A stretch of DNA of 15,543 bases, taken from Candidatus Obscuribacterales bacterium (GTDB lineage Bacteria; Cyanobacteriota; Vampirovibrionia; Obscuribacterales; Obscuribacteraceae). The position numbers were made by a program, and so were the translations under genes. The stretch is taken from assembly GCA_021732245.1 (NCBI GenBank), contig JAKFVJ010000351.1, forward strand, positions 1 through 15,543, read 5' to 3'. Positions within the stretch are counted from its first letter, which is position 1. Every line of letters starts with the position of its first letter. Of the stretch, positions 1-6,067 are shown piece by piece. The notes beneath the pieces are model-generated. The model did no database searches, was not told the origin of the DNA, and worked only from the letters and a program-made list of their open reading frames with translations.

Positions 1-5
1 GCCAT
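1..5 (-). CDS. Start of next gene, probably 2-oxoacid:ferredoxin oxidoreductase beta subunit (partial)
   Basis: Only the start codon and two more bases are inside the window. On the minus strand an ATG at 5-3 is preceded by the Shine-Dalgarno-like AGAGGA at 21-16, 10 bases upstream, directly after the stop of the alpha subunit gene. In this enzyme family the TPP-binding beta subunit gene normally follows the alpha subunit gene, so the identity is inferred from context and not from protein sequence. Confidence 0.45.
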
Positions 6-42
6 TTCTTATTAGTCCTCTTTGTTTATGTTGGCTCGTGAA

Positions 43-2082
43 TTATTTAGCGGCTGCCGGTACAAGCGACTTATACGAATAAGTAGCACCTGTGCTTATG
101 CCAATTACCATTTCGGCTTGTTTCTCGCCCGAGGTTCTATCAACAAGCTCTACAGTCCAGACATCTTCTGAAATGCCTTTGCTTGTGCCACGAGTGATTT
201 TGCCTGGACGCATTTTTTCAGCATAGTGCGTACGCAGGTAGTGATAGCCAATTTCACGTGCTTCCTCTTCGGTAACATCGAGATTCCACTCTTTGCCGGA
301 CAAGATTCTTTCAACATGTTCGACAACATATTCCGGCTCCATTGGTTCGCCGTCATAGCGATTAACATGACCATCCATGGCAATGCCTGTTTCGCTTCTT
401 ACGTAGCGTGCCAATTGGCTGGTGAAGTTGACTTCAACTGAAATCTTCTTCTTCGCCTTCGAAAGTATTTCAGTTACTTCTTTGGCGTGGAACGGGAAGA
501 TGTACTTGATGTTCAAGTGATTAGCTTTGACGCCTTTGGCAGCTAGAAGCTCGATCGCTTCTTTAACTACGCCCCAGGTTGAACCCCAGGTAAGCAATGT
601 CACATCAGCATCAGCTGGACCCTCCAGTTTTGGCGCCGGAAGATCTTTGAGCAGGTTTTCTATTTTGCGACCGCGCTTTTCCATCATCTTGCGACGTATT
701 GGAGCAGCGGTGAACATGTCTGAAATCAAAATAGATTCTTCGTCGTGTTCATCTGTTGCCGAAACGAAACAAGTATTAGCTGTTCCTGGAATTACTCTTG
801 GTGAAACACCTGATTCGGTCAAAGCAAATCTCTTGAATTTGCCATTATCCGGATTCCATTCTTTAACAACTTGTCCACGATCAATTTTGATGTTGTTATC
901 AAACACTTCTTTATCAACTGTTTCCGGGTGCTCGGACAAGAGCAAGTCGGACATGATGAGCGCCGGTAATTGATATTTGTCAGCGATGTGGAAAGCTTCA
1001 ACAGTTGTGCCATAAGCATCGGCTGTATCACGTGGTGCCACAATCAAACGTGGGAATTCACCTTGCGAAGCGCCATAGACTTGGAACAAGTCAGCTTGTT
1101 CTGTCTTTGTTGGCAGACCTGTCGAAGGACCGCCACGTTGAACTTCAACGCAAACAACCGGACATTCCATGATGCCTGCCATGCCGACAGCTTCAGTCAT
1201 CAATGCAAAACCACCGCCGGCAGTTGCACACATTGAACGTGCGCCTGCTAAGCCGGCTCCGATGGCCATGTTAATAACAGACAATTCGTCTTCTGCTTGC
1301 TTAACTACGATGCCGACCTTTTGAGCATGATCAGCCATCCAGTGAAGAATGGTTGATGCTGGTGTCATTGGGTATGCAGAGTAGAATTTGCAACCGGCAG
1401 CGGCAGCTGCTAAAGCAATTACTTCGTTGCCTGTGGTGAATGGTCTTTTGACACGGCTGAATTTCCATTCGCCGGCAACTTGCTTGAAGTGAGTCTTGGC
1501 GTATTCATAACCAGCCTTCAAGAGACCGACGTTGAGATTGATAATCTTCTCGCCTTTATGTTTGAAGGTGTCGGTCAAAACACTGGCAGCTTCGCTAAAG
1601 TCAAAATTACCTAAGTAGAGAACGGCGCCGATCATTACAGTGTTCTGCATGATTGGTTGAATTGGTCCGAATTCCTTGACCACATCAGCAGTCACTTGGC
1701 TCATCGGGATGGACAGAATTTGTACGCCTTCTTTGACCATTGAAGGATCGCACTTGAGTCTATCGCCGTTGAAGATAATGGCTCCGCCATTTTCAATTTC
1801 ACGAGCGTGACGTTCAATCGAGTCTTGGTTCAAAGCAACCAAAATGTTTAACTTATCGCCGTGGGAGCGAACTTTGTCTTGTCCAATGCGGACTTTTAGC
1901 CAGATGTGACCACCACGAATAATGGACTGATAGCTGTTGTAGGCATAGACATAAAGACCTAGCCTGCCACATGTTTTAGCTAGCGTATCGCCTGACTTAT
2001 CCAGACCGTCTCCGGCTGCTCCAGCGATCCCTACGGTAACTTCATGCATTGATTTAGAAACCTCGATATTGTGTTTAACCAT
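43..2082 (-). CDS. korA: 2-oxoacid:ferredoxin oxidoreductase, fused gamma/alpha subunit (KorA-like)
   Basis: This is the large subunit of an enzyme that oxidatively decarboxylates a 2-oxoacid (2-oxoglutarate is the likeliest substrate) to the acyl-CoA while reducing ferredoxin in the cytoplasm. The 679 residues show a gamma domain at about 14-195 with the glycine-rich GIAGAAGDG stretch, then the pyruvate:ferredoxin oxidoreductase N-terminal domain from about 215. That domain carries YPMTPAST (237-244), QAEDELSVINMAIGAGLAGAR (262-282) and GGPSTGLPTKTEQADL (317-332). A transketolase C-terminal-like domain follows at about 490-600. The gamma-alpha fusion and length fit the KorA type rather than the four-domain pyruvate enzyme, but substrate cannot be read from sequence. 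The ATG at 2082 has no clear ribosome site; an in-frame ATG at 2049 has GAGG 11 bases upstream and gives 668 residues starting right at the gamma domain, so it may be the true start. Confidence 0.9.
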   Translation of the reverse strand: MVKHNIEVSKSMHEVTVGIAGAAGDGLDKSGDTLAKTCGRLGLYVYAYNSYQSIIRGGHIWLKVRIGQDKVRSHGDKLNILVALNQDSIERHAREIENGGAIIFNGDRLKCDPSMVKEGVQILSIPMSQVTADVVKEFGPIQPIMQNTVMIGAVLYLGNFDFSEAASVLTDTFKHKGEKIINLNVGLLKAGYEYAKTHFKQVAGEWKFSRVKRPFTTGNEVIALAAAAAGCKFYSAYPMTPASTILHWMADHAQKVGIVVKQAEDELSVINMAIGAGLAGARSMCATAGGGFALMTEAVGMAGIMECPVVCVEVQRGGPSTGLPTKTEQADLFQVYGASQGEFPRLIVAPRDTADAYGTTVEAFHIADKYQLPALIMSDLLLSEHPETVDKEVFDNNIKIDRGQVVKEWNPDNGKFKRFALTESGVSPRVIPGTANTCFVSATDEHDEESILISDMFTAAPIRRKMMEKRGRKIENLLKDLPAPKLEGPADADVTLLTWGSTWGVVKEAIELLAAKGVKANHLNIKYIFPFHAKEVTEILSKAKKKISVEVNFTSQLARYVRSETGIAMDGHVNRYDGEPMEPEYVVEHVERILSGKEWNLDVTEEEAREIGYHYLRTHYAEKMRPGKITRGTSKGISEDVWTVELVDRTSGEKQAEMVIGISTGATYSYKSLVPAAAK

Positions 2083-2248
2083 GCTTGATAGCGGACTTTC
2101 GGCCGGCTGCCGACACCCGCTTCAAGTGGGATCAGATATCTTGTCAGCTAATAGACTTAAAGGCTTAAGATTTTGCTTTGTCTTAGCTTTCTTGTTAACT
2201 AAACGGAAACATAGAGCTTTCACAGGTACAGCAACCTTCGTGAAGCCG
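2083..2248. other. Divergent intergenic region, left part
   Basis: This stretch lies between the divergent korA-like gene and the first toxin-antitoxin module. It must hold the korA promoter, but I see no convincing -35/-10 pair for it. Two small inverted repeats are visible: TCGGC/GCCGA at 2099-2113, just upstream of the korA start, and CTTAA/TTAAG at 2156-2169. An open frame through here lacks a ribosome site and resembles nothing I know. Confidence 0.4.
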
Positions 2249-2278
2249 TTGCCTCGTTGTCATTGGGTGTGTTATAGT
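2249..2278 (+). promoter_or_regulatory. Promoter of toxin-antitoxin module 1
   Basis: A sigma-70-type pair is visible: -35 TTGCCT at 2249-2254 and -10 TATAGT at 2273-2278, separated by 18 bases. It ends 36 bases before the antitoxin start codon, and its -10 element abuts an inverted repeat, as expected for an autoregulated toxin-antitoxin operon. Confidence 0.55.
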
Positions 2279-2303
2279 ATGTAATTACAAGATGTAACAT
2301 ACT
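2276..2303. promoter_or_regulatory. Candidate operator of toxin-antitoxin module 1
   Basis: Outer arms AGTATGT (2276-2282) and ACATACT (2297-2303) are perfect inverted repeats. Nested inside are the perfect 10-base palindrome TGTAATTACA (2280-2289) and TTACA-AGA-TGTAA (2285-2297), giving three overlapping TGTAA/TTACA half-sites. The block overlaps the -10 end and the expected transcription start, where binding by the ribbon-helix-helix antitoxin would repress. Binding itself is inferred. Confidence 0.55.
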
Positions 2304-2314
2304 GGATTGAGCCA

Positions 2315-2605
2315 ATGAGCAATACCCCTAAGATGGACACTTTTACCTTTCGAATTGAGTCTGACCTCAAGGCGGACTTTGTCAAATTGGTCGAATCCCA
2401 GAACAAGCCGGCTGGAGAAATTTTGCGTGGGTTTATACGGGAGCTGGTTAGTTCAAAACGTCAAAATGAATTTCTCAAACAAGCACGTCTGCAATCCAAA
2501 GTTATTGCAACTGCTGCTAACTCCTCTAATAGCGATGAGGCAGAAGTTCTGCGTCACTTGGATAGGGAGTTCGACGAATTGTCTCAGCGCGCAGACTGGC
2601 AATAG
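2315..2605 (+). CDS. Antitoxin of module 1, ribbon-helix-helix type
   Basis: This 96-residue protein is the likely antitoxin and DNA-binding autorepressor of the MazF-like toxin encoded 8 bases downstream. Residues 7-46 fit a ribbon-helix-helix fold: a short strand (DTFTFRI), a helix from SDLKADFVKLVE, then a second helix PAGEILRGFIRELV. The C-terminal half is charged, with a glutamine- and acid-rich end (DREFDELSQRADWQ), as expected for the flexible toxin-binding segment. The ATG at 2315 has only a weak GGA 8 bases upstream; an internal ATG at residue 7 is an alternative. An inverted-repeat operator directly upstream supports autoregulation. The fold is read from sequence pattern; the partnership is inferred from adjacency. 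Confidence 0.8.
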   Translation: MSNTPKMDTFTFRIESDLKADFVKLVESQNKPAGEILRGFIRELVSSKRQNEFLKQARLQSKVIATAANSSNSDEAEVLRHLDREFDELSQRADWQ

Positions 2606-2613
2606 GGCTGAGA

Positions 2614-2943
2614 ATGAAACGTGGAGATTTGGTTACAGTTGCATTGTCTGGTGATTATGGAAAACCGCGCCCTGCTTTAGTAATACAGTCGGATGCTTTT
2701 ACCGAGCTGCCCTCAGTTACTGTGCTTTTGCTAACAAGCGAACTCCATGATGCGCCGCTATTACGCATTACGGTTCAACCAGACAAGCGGACGGGATTGC
2801 GTAAGGTATCTCAAATAATGGTGGATAAACCTCAAACCATTCCCCGCCAGAAGGTAGGTCAGCGCTTAGGAAGCATTGATGCTGCCACGTTGCGCAAAGT
2901 AAGCGTAGCGCTAGCTGCCTTGCTCGGGCTAATTGGCTCTTAA
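2614..2943 (+). CDS. MazF/PemK-family endoribonuclease toxin of module 1
   Basis: This 109-residue protein belongs to the PemK/MazF toxin fold, whose best known members cut mRNA at short sequence motifs; some relatives (CcdB) poison gyrase instead. The N-terminus MKRGDLVTVA and the following KPRPALVIQSD segment (17-27) are the family signature. R19 and T41 or S42 sit where the catalytic Arg and Thr/Ser of MazF lie. The segment QIMVDKPQTIPRQKVGQRLGSID is also typical, and length matches the family. The AGGG at 2604-2607 is a good ribosome site 6 bases before the ATG and overlaps the antitoxin stop codon, so the two are co-translated. Target sequence and activity are not known. Confidence 0.88.
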   Translation: MKRGDLVTVALSGDYGKPRPALVIQSDAFTELPSVTVLLLTSELHDAPLLRITVQPDKRTGLRKVSQIMVDKPQTIPRQKVGQRLGSIDAATLRKVSVALAALLGLIGS

Positions 2944-2970
2944 GAAGGCAAAAGGTACGCAAGTGTTCTG

Positions 2971-2999
2971 TTGACATCGTGTCCGTATTGGTATACAGT
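2971..2999 (+). promoter_or_regulatory. Promoter of toxin-antitoxin module 2
   Basis: A perfect consensus -35 TTGACA (2971-2976) is followed after exactly 17 bases by TACAGT (2994-2999), a 4/6 match to the -10 consensus. It begins 27 bases after the stop of the first toxin, so module 2 has its own promoter and does not need read-through from module 1. Confidence 0.65.
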
Positions 3000-3008
3000 T
3001 CTGTATAC
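2991..3008. promoter_or_regulatory. Operator of toxin-antitoxin module 2, perfect inverted repeat
   Basis: GTATACAG at 2991-2998 and CTGTATAC at 3001-3008 are perfect inverted 8-base arms around a TT spacer. The repeat covers the -10 element of the promoter above, so bound repressor (expected to be the antitoxin, alone or with toxin) would block RNA polymerase. Each arm itself contains the palindrome GTATAC. Confidence 0.7.
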
Positions 3009-3032
3009 AGGCTTAGAGGTTGGGAGGCTGCC

Positions 3033-3311
3033 ATGGCTCTAGAGCCCAAAGCAAAAGTAACAGCGCAAAAGACGGTGAAGGCCTTTGAGCCGGACATCGC
3101 TCTCATCAATGAAGAAGCAAGGAAGTTTGGCTTAACCGCTGCCGAGGTCATCCATACGATGTGCGAAGAGCGACGACGGCAAAAGTATCTAGAAGACTTA
3201 GGCGAGTCCTTCGATCTAGCACGCAGTAATGCCGAGCAAATTGCAGAATTCAAAGCTGAGCAGACAGCTTGGGATTCTGCTTTGTCTGATGGATTAGATG
3301 ATGCCCCTTAA
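3033..3311 (+). CDS. Antitoxin of module 2 (MazE-like position)
   Basis: This is a 92-residue probable antitoxin. The start at 3033 is chosen because GGGAGG at 3022-3027 lies 5 bases upstream; an ATG at 2979 in the same frame falls inside the promoter and cannot be used. The N-terminal part (about 1-45) is basic and helical, with FGLTAAEVIHTMCEERRR suggesting a DNA-binding ribbon-helix-helix or helical unit. The second half is acidic and helical and ends in AWDSALSDGLDDAP, like the toxin-wrapping tails of MazE-type antitoxins. It shows no obvious similarity to the antitoxin of module 1. Its end overlaps the toxin gene by 14 bases. The fold assignment is tentative; the role rests on the operon layout and the adjacent toxin. 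Confidence 0.75.
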   Translation: MALEPKAKVTAQKTVKAFEPDIALINEEARKFGLTAAEVIHTMCEERRRQKYLEDLGESFDLARSNAEQIAEFKAEQTAWDSALSDGLDDAP

Positions 3312-3651
3312 GGGCGAAGTTTGGGAGATAGATCTTAATCCTGCTCAGGGACACGAGCAGGCTAAGATTCGTCCATGCCTCGTCATCAGTAACGATCTGA
3401 TGAATACCAAAATGGGATTGAGCATCATAGTGCCTTTCACGGGAACTGCCTGGTATACCAAGTCAGGAAAACTATCTCCGGCGATGGTCGAAATTCTTCC
3501 TCCAGAAGGCGGTTTGACCAAACCAAGTTATTCCATGGCCTTCCAGGTCCGAACCGTATCGCACACTCGTTTTACAAACAAGCTGGGTACCGTTACTGCC
3601 AACAAGTTGCTGGAAGTGGTGCGTTCTGTCCAAGAAATCGTCGACCACTAA
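3298..3651 (+). CDS. mazF: MazF-family endoribonuclease toxin of module 2
   Basis: This 117-residue protein is a clear MazF/PemK toxin, expected to be a sequence-specific mRNA interferase. Family signatures are GEVWEIDLNPAQGHEQAKIRPCLVIS (6-31), PFTGTAWY (46-53), and the C-terminal pattern SHTRFTNKLGTV followed by a helix. Counting from the first Met, R25 and T48 fall at the positions of the catalytic Arg25 and Thr48 known for Bacillus subtilis MazF. The start is either of two adjacent ATGs (3298 or 3301), both inside the antitoxin gene, with no strong ribosome site, so translation is probably coupled to the antitoxin. It is only distantly similar to the toxin of module 1. Its stop lies 5 bases from the stop of the convergent small gene on the other strand. 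Confidence 0.92.
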   Translation: MMPLKGEVWEIDLNPAQGHEQAKIRPCLVISNDLMNTKMGLSIIVPFTGTAWYTKSGKLSPAMVEILPPEGGLTKPSYSMAFQVRTVSHTRFTNKLGTVTANKLLEVVRSVQEIVDH

Positions 3652-3656
3652 ATTAT

Positions 3657-3872
3657 TTATTCGGCGTGGTGCTCAGACTCGTGCTCGGCGGGCATTTCCG
3701 GAGGCGTGCAGCCAATCGAAAGAGACCATTGGGTGCCGGCTATGGTCATGAATACCATTACCAAGAAGGCGATTAAGGTAAGCGCTTTGTCTTGCAAGCT
3801 TCCTTCCGGAATTACGCCTGCAACAGCAGCTCCGTGCCCATGACTGTCATGTCCGTGACTATCGTGTCCCAT
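3657..3872 (-). CDS. Histidine-rich single-span membrane protein downstream of nuoL
   Basis: I do not recognise this 71-residue protein. The N-terminus is a tandem GHDSH-GHDSH-GHG (residues 2-14), followed by one hydrophobic segment at about 29-51 and a short tail rich in Glu and His (EHESEHHAE). Eight of 71 residues are His, placed only at the two ends. A cysteine (C55) follows the membrane segment. It begins 3 bases after the nuoL stop, and its strong ribosome site AGGAGG (3885-3880) overlaps the nuoL coding end, so it is surely co-translated with NuoL. The position suggests an accessory subunit or metal-binding partner of complex I, but that is inference; His-rich small membrane subunits also occur in cytochrome oxidases. 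The codons of the GHDSH units form two 15-base repeats at 3840-3869. Confidence 0.8.
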   Translation of the reverse strand: MGHDSHGHDSHGHGAAVAGVIPEGSLQDKALTLIAFLVMVFMTIAGTQWSLSIGCTPPEMPAEHESEHHAE

Positions 3873-3875
3873 GGG

Positions 3876-5888
3876 TTAACCTCCTACGTACGTTCTATAG
3901 AGAAGGAAGATAAGGCTGAAGCCGGCAACGCAGGCAAAGATGACCATTGCGTAGTACTGACCTTTGCCGTTTTCCGTGTAGCGTAGGGCCTCGCCAGTGC
4001 CTACTGTAAGCAGGCTTGAGAGGTTGACCAGGTTATCGATGATAAATTGGTCGACTAAGGACCATACGGCGCGGTAGAGAGGCAATATCACCTTATTGAC
4101 CAAGCCCAAGTAAAGCTCGTCAAAATACCACTTATTGAATGAGAAGCCGTAGAGTGGTCCGCTGACTTTGGCAATTTTTTCGTTGACGCCGGATTTTTGT
4201 ACATAGCAATTGAAGGCAAGCGCGATACCAATTAAAGAAACGGTTGTTGAAACAAACATCACTGTTGGGTTCAACGCTTCGTATTCAACATGACCAAAGT
4301 GCAGGAATTGTGTAAACACATTTGGGAATGCTGTCGGCGTTTGGAAGGCAAGCACTTGCAATAAAGCTTGCGGATTAACACCGAGATAACCGGAAATAAT
4401 TGAAGGCACAGCAAGCGCCATCAATGGCATGGTCATAACCAAAGGTGATTCGTGAGCATGAGCTTCGCCTCGATATGTGCCTGTGAAAGTCATGAAGAAC
4501 ATGCGGAACATATAGAAGGCTGTAAGAAATGCTGTGAATGTCATAAGTGGTCCAAGCAGTCCGGACATTGCACCAAAGTTGAAATGATTGGCTGAAGCAA
4601 TAATTTCGTCTTTTGAGAAGAAACCGGAAAATCCTGGGACACCGGAAATAGAAATAGTACCTATTAAGAAGCACCATGCAGTAATTGGCATCTTGCTCCA
4701 CAGTCCACCCATCTTGCGCATGTCTTGTTCACCGGACAAGCCGTGAATTACAGCACCGGAACAAAGGAAGAGCATGGCTTTAAAGAATGCGTGATTGAAG
4801 AGGTGGAACATACCTGCTGTATAAGCACCACAACCAAGACCGACAAACATGTAACCCAATTGGCTTACTGTCGACCAGGCTAGAGCACGTTTGATATCGA
4901 ATTGTGTAAGGGCAATGGTGGCGGCCATGAATGCTGTCAATCCGCCGACCCAAGCAACAACAGCTAAACCTGCTGAATGTGTTGAACCATCTGGTGTAAG
5001 CCAAATTGGATAAGCTCTGGCAACCAAATAGACACCGGCGGCGACCATTGTGGCAGCGTGGATAAGTGCCGAAATTGGTGTCGGACCTTCCATCGCATCA
5101 GGCAACCATACATGTAATGGTGCCTGAGCAGATTTGGCCATTGGACCCATAAATACAAGAAGGGAAATTACCGTGAGCGATGCTGCGGTTAAGGAACCAT
5201 TGTCGGCAGCCCACTTAATTGCTCCTGTCAAATCAATTCCGTTTGGATCAGTAAAGGCAAGTATTGAATGTCCGTTCCAGAAACCAAAAGTTGCTGCAAA
5301 GAACATCAAGATACCGACCAAGAATCCAAAGTCACCGATACGGTTAACAACAAATGCCTTCAAGCAAGCTGCAGCTGCCGTTGGCTTGTAAAACCAGAAA
5401 CCGATGAGGAAGTAAGAGCAAACCCCGACCAATTCCCAGAACATATACATCTGGAATAAGTTGGTGGAAACAACCAGTCCAAGCATGGAACCGGTAAATA
5501 ATGATAAGTAAGAATAGAAGCGGCTGTATCCGGGATCTTCACGCATATATCCATGCGTGTAAATTTGCACGAGCAAACTAACAGCACAGACAACAATGAG
5601 CATGATGGCAGCCAAGTTGTCGACAAGCACGCCTACTGAAAGTTTGAAAGCAGACGATACAAACCAGTCATAGTTGACTTGATACGGCGCAAGCTCCGGA
5701 TGTTTTCTAAGCACATCCAAAATCAAAAGTGAATGGATGAAGCCGTAGAAAACGGAACCGACTGACAGCGCCATCGAAAGTGTCTTGTTAAAACGAGCGA
5801 AGAGGATGATTATCGTTGCTGCTAAAAATGGCACCAGCACAATCCATTGTGCCGAGCTCAAGATTGCATTCGGGCTGAAGTCAAACAA
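3876..5888 (-). CDS. nuoL: NADH-quinone oxidoreductase subunit L (NuoL)
   Basis: NuoL is the distal antiporter-like, proton-pumping subunit of respiratory complex I in the inner membrane, with a long lateral helix. Signature stretches are FWELVGVCSYFLIGFW, NRIGDFGFLVG, MAKSAQAPLHVWLPDAMEGPTPISALIHAATMV and FDIKRALAWSTVSQLGYM. Counted from the upstream codon at 5900, the key charged residues are E156, K256, K337, H366/H370, K374, K430 and D431, consistent with the proton path of the family. About 670 residues, slightly longer than E. coli NuoL. No ATG exists near the start: a TAG stop lies just before the TTG at 5900, and a second TTG at 5888 has GGAGG (5898-5894) 5 bases upstream, so I place the start at 5888. 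It is followed at once by the His-rich small gene. nuoM is divergent. Confidence 0.95.
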   Translation of the reverse strand: MFDFSPNAILSSAQWIVLVPFLAATIIILFARFNKTLSMALSVGSVFYGFIHSLLILDVLRKHPELAPYQVNYDWFVSSAFKLSVGVLVDNLAAIMLIVVCAVSLLVQIYTHGYMREDPGYSRFYSYLSLFTGSMLGLVVSTNLFQMYMFWELVGVCSYFLIGFWFYKPTAAAACLKAFVVNRIGDFGFLVGILMFFAATFGFWNGHSILAFTDPNGIDLTGAIKWAADNGSLTAASLTVISLLVFMGPMAKSAQAPLHVWLPDAMEGPTPISALIHAATMVAAGVYLVARAYPIWLTPDGSTHSAGLAVVAWVGGLTAFMAATIALTQFDIKRALAWSTVSQLGYMFVGLGCGAYTAGMFHLFNHAFFKAMLFLCSGAVIHGLSGEQDMRKMGGLWSKMPITAWCFLIGTISISGVPGFSGFFSKDEIIASANHFNFGAMSGLLGPLMTFTAFLTAFYMFRMFFMTFTGTYRGEAHAHESPLVMTMPLMALAVPSIISGYLGVNPQALLQVLAFQTPTAFPNVFTQFLHFGHVEYEALNPTVMFVSTTVSLIGIALAFNCYVQKSGVNEKIAKVSGPLYGFSFNKWYFDELYLGLVNKVILPLYRAVWSLVDQFIIDNLVNLSSLLTVGTGEALRYTENGKGQYYAMVIFACVAGFSLIFLLYRTYVGG

Positions 5889-6067
5889 GGGAACCTCCAA
5901 CTACGTTCGTATTTAAAATACACAAGCTTACAGTATTGCAGAGAGGGGCTTACGAGCGACCTAAAAATATTTTTCGCTTGAATATATCTTCAAAACATAG
6001 AAGCAAAGCGGTTTTTCTTGAAATACTATTTGTACTAAATTAGTGGAATTATTCCCGGAGTTAAGTC
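5889..6067. promoter_or_regulatory. Divergent nuoL/nuoM promoter region
   Basis: This 179-base AT-rich stretch must contain promoters for both complex I genes, but I can name none with confidence; a weak minus-strand pair TTGAAG...TATTTT with an 18-base spacer is the best candidate for nuoL. Three perfect short palindromes stand out: GTATTT-A-AAATAC at 5909-5921 in the nuoL leader, AAAAATATTTTT at 5963-5974 near the centre, and GGAAT-T-ATTCC just before the nuoM ribosome site. They are plausible protein-binding sites, though AT-rich palindromes also arise by chance. Confidence 0.4.

Noticed and set aside
2069..2284. A 71-codon plus-strand open frame between korA and the first antitoxin
   Set aside because: It starts inside the korA gene, has no ribosome site, runs through the toxin-antitoxin promoter and has no recognisable protein features.
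2768..3253. A 161-codon minus-strand open frame across the toxin-antitoxin region
   Set aside because: It lies antisense to the first toxin and the second antitoxin and covers a perfect promoter and operator; the composition looks like a shadow frame.
3840..3869. The two 15-base repeats as a CRISPR-like or mobile repeat
   Set aside because: They are the codons of the two GHDSH units in the small membrane protein, in frame, with only two copies and no spacers.
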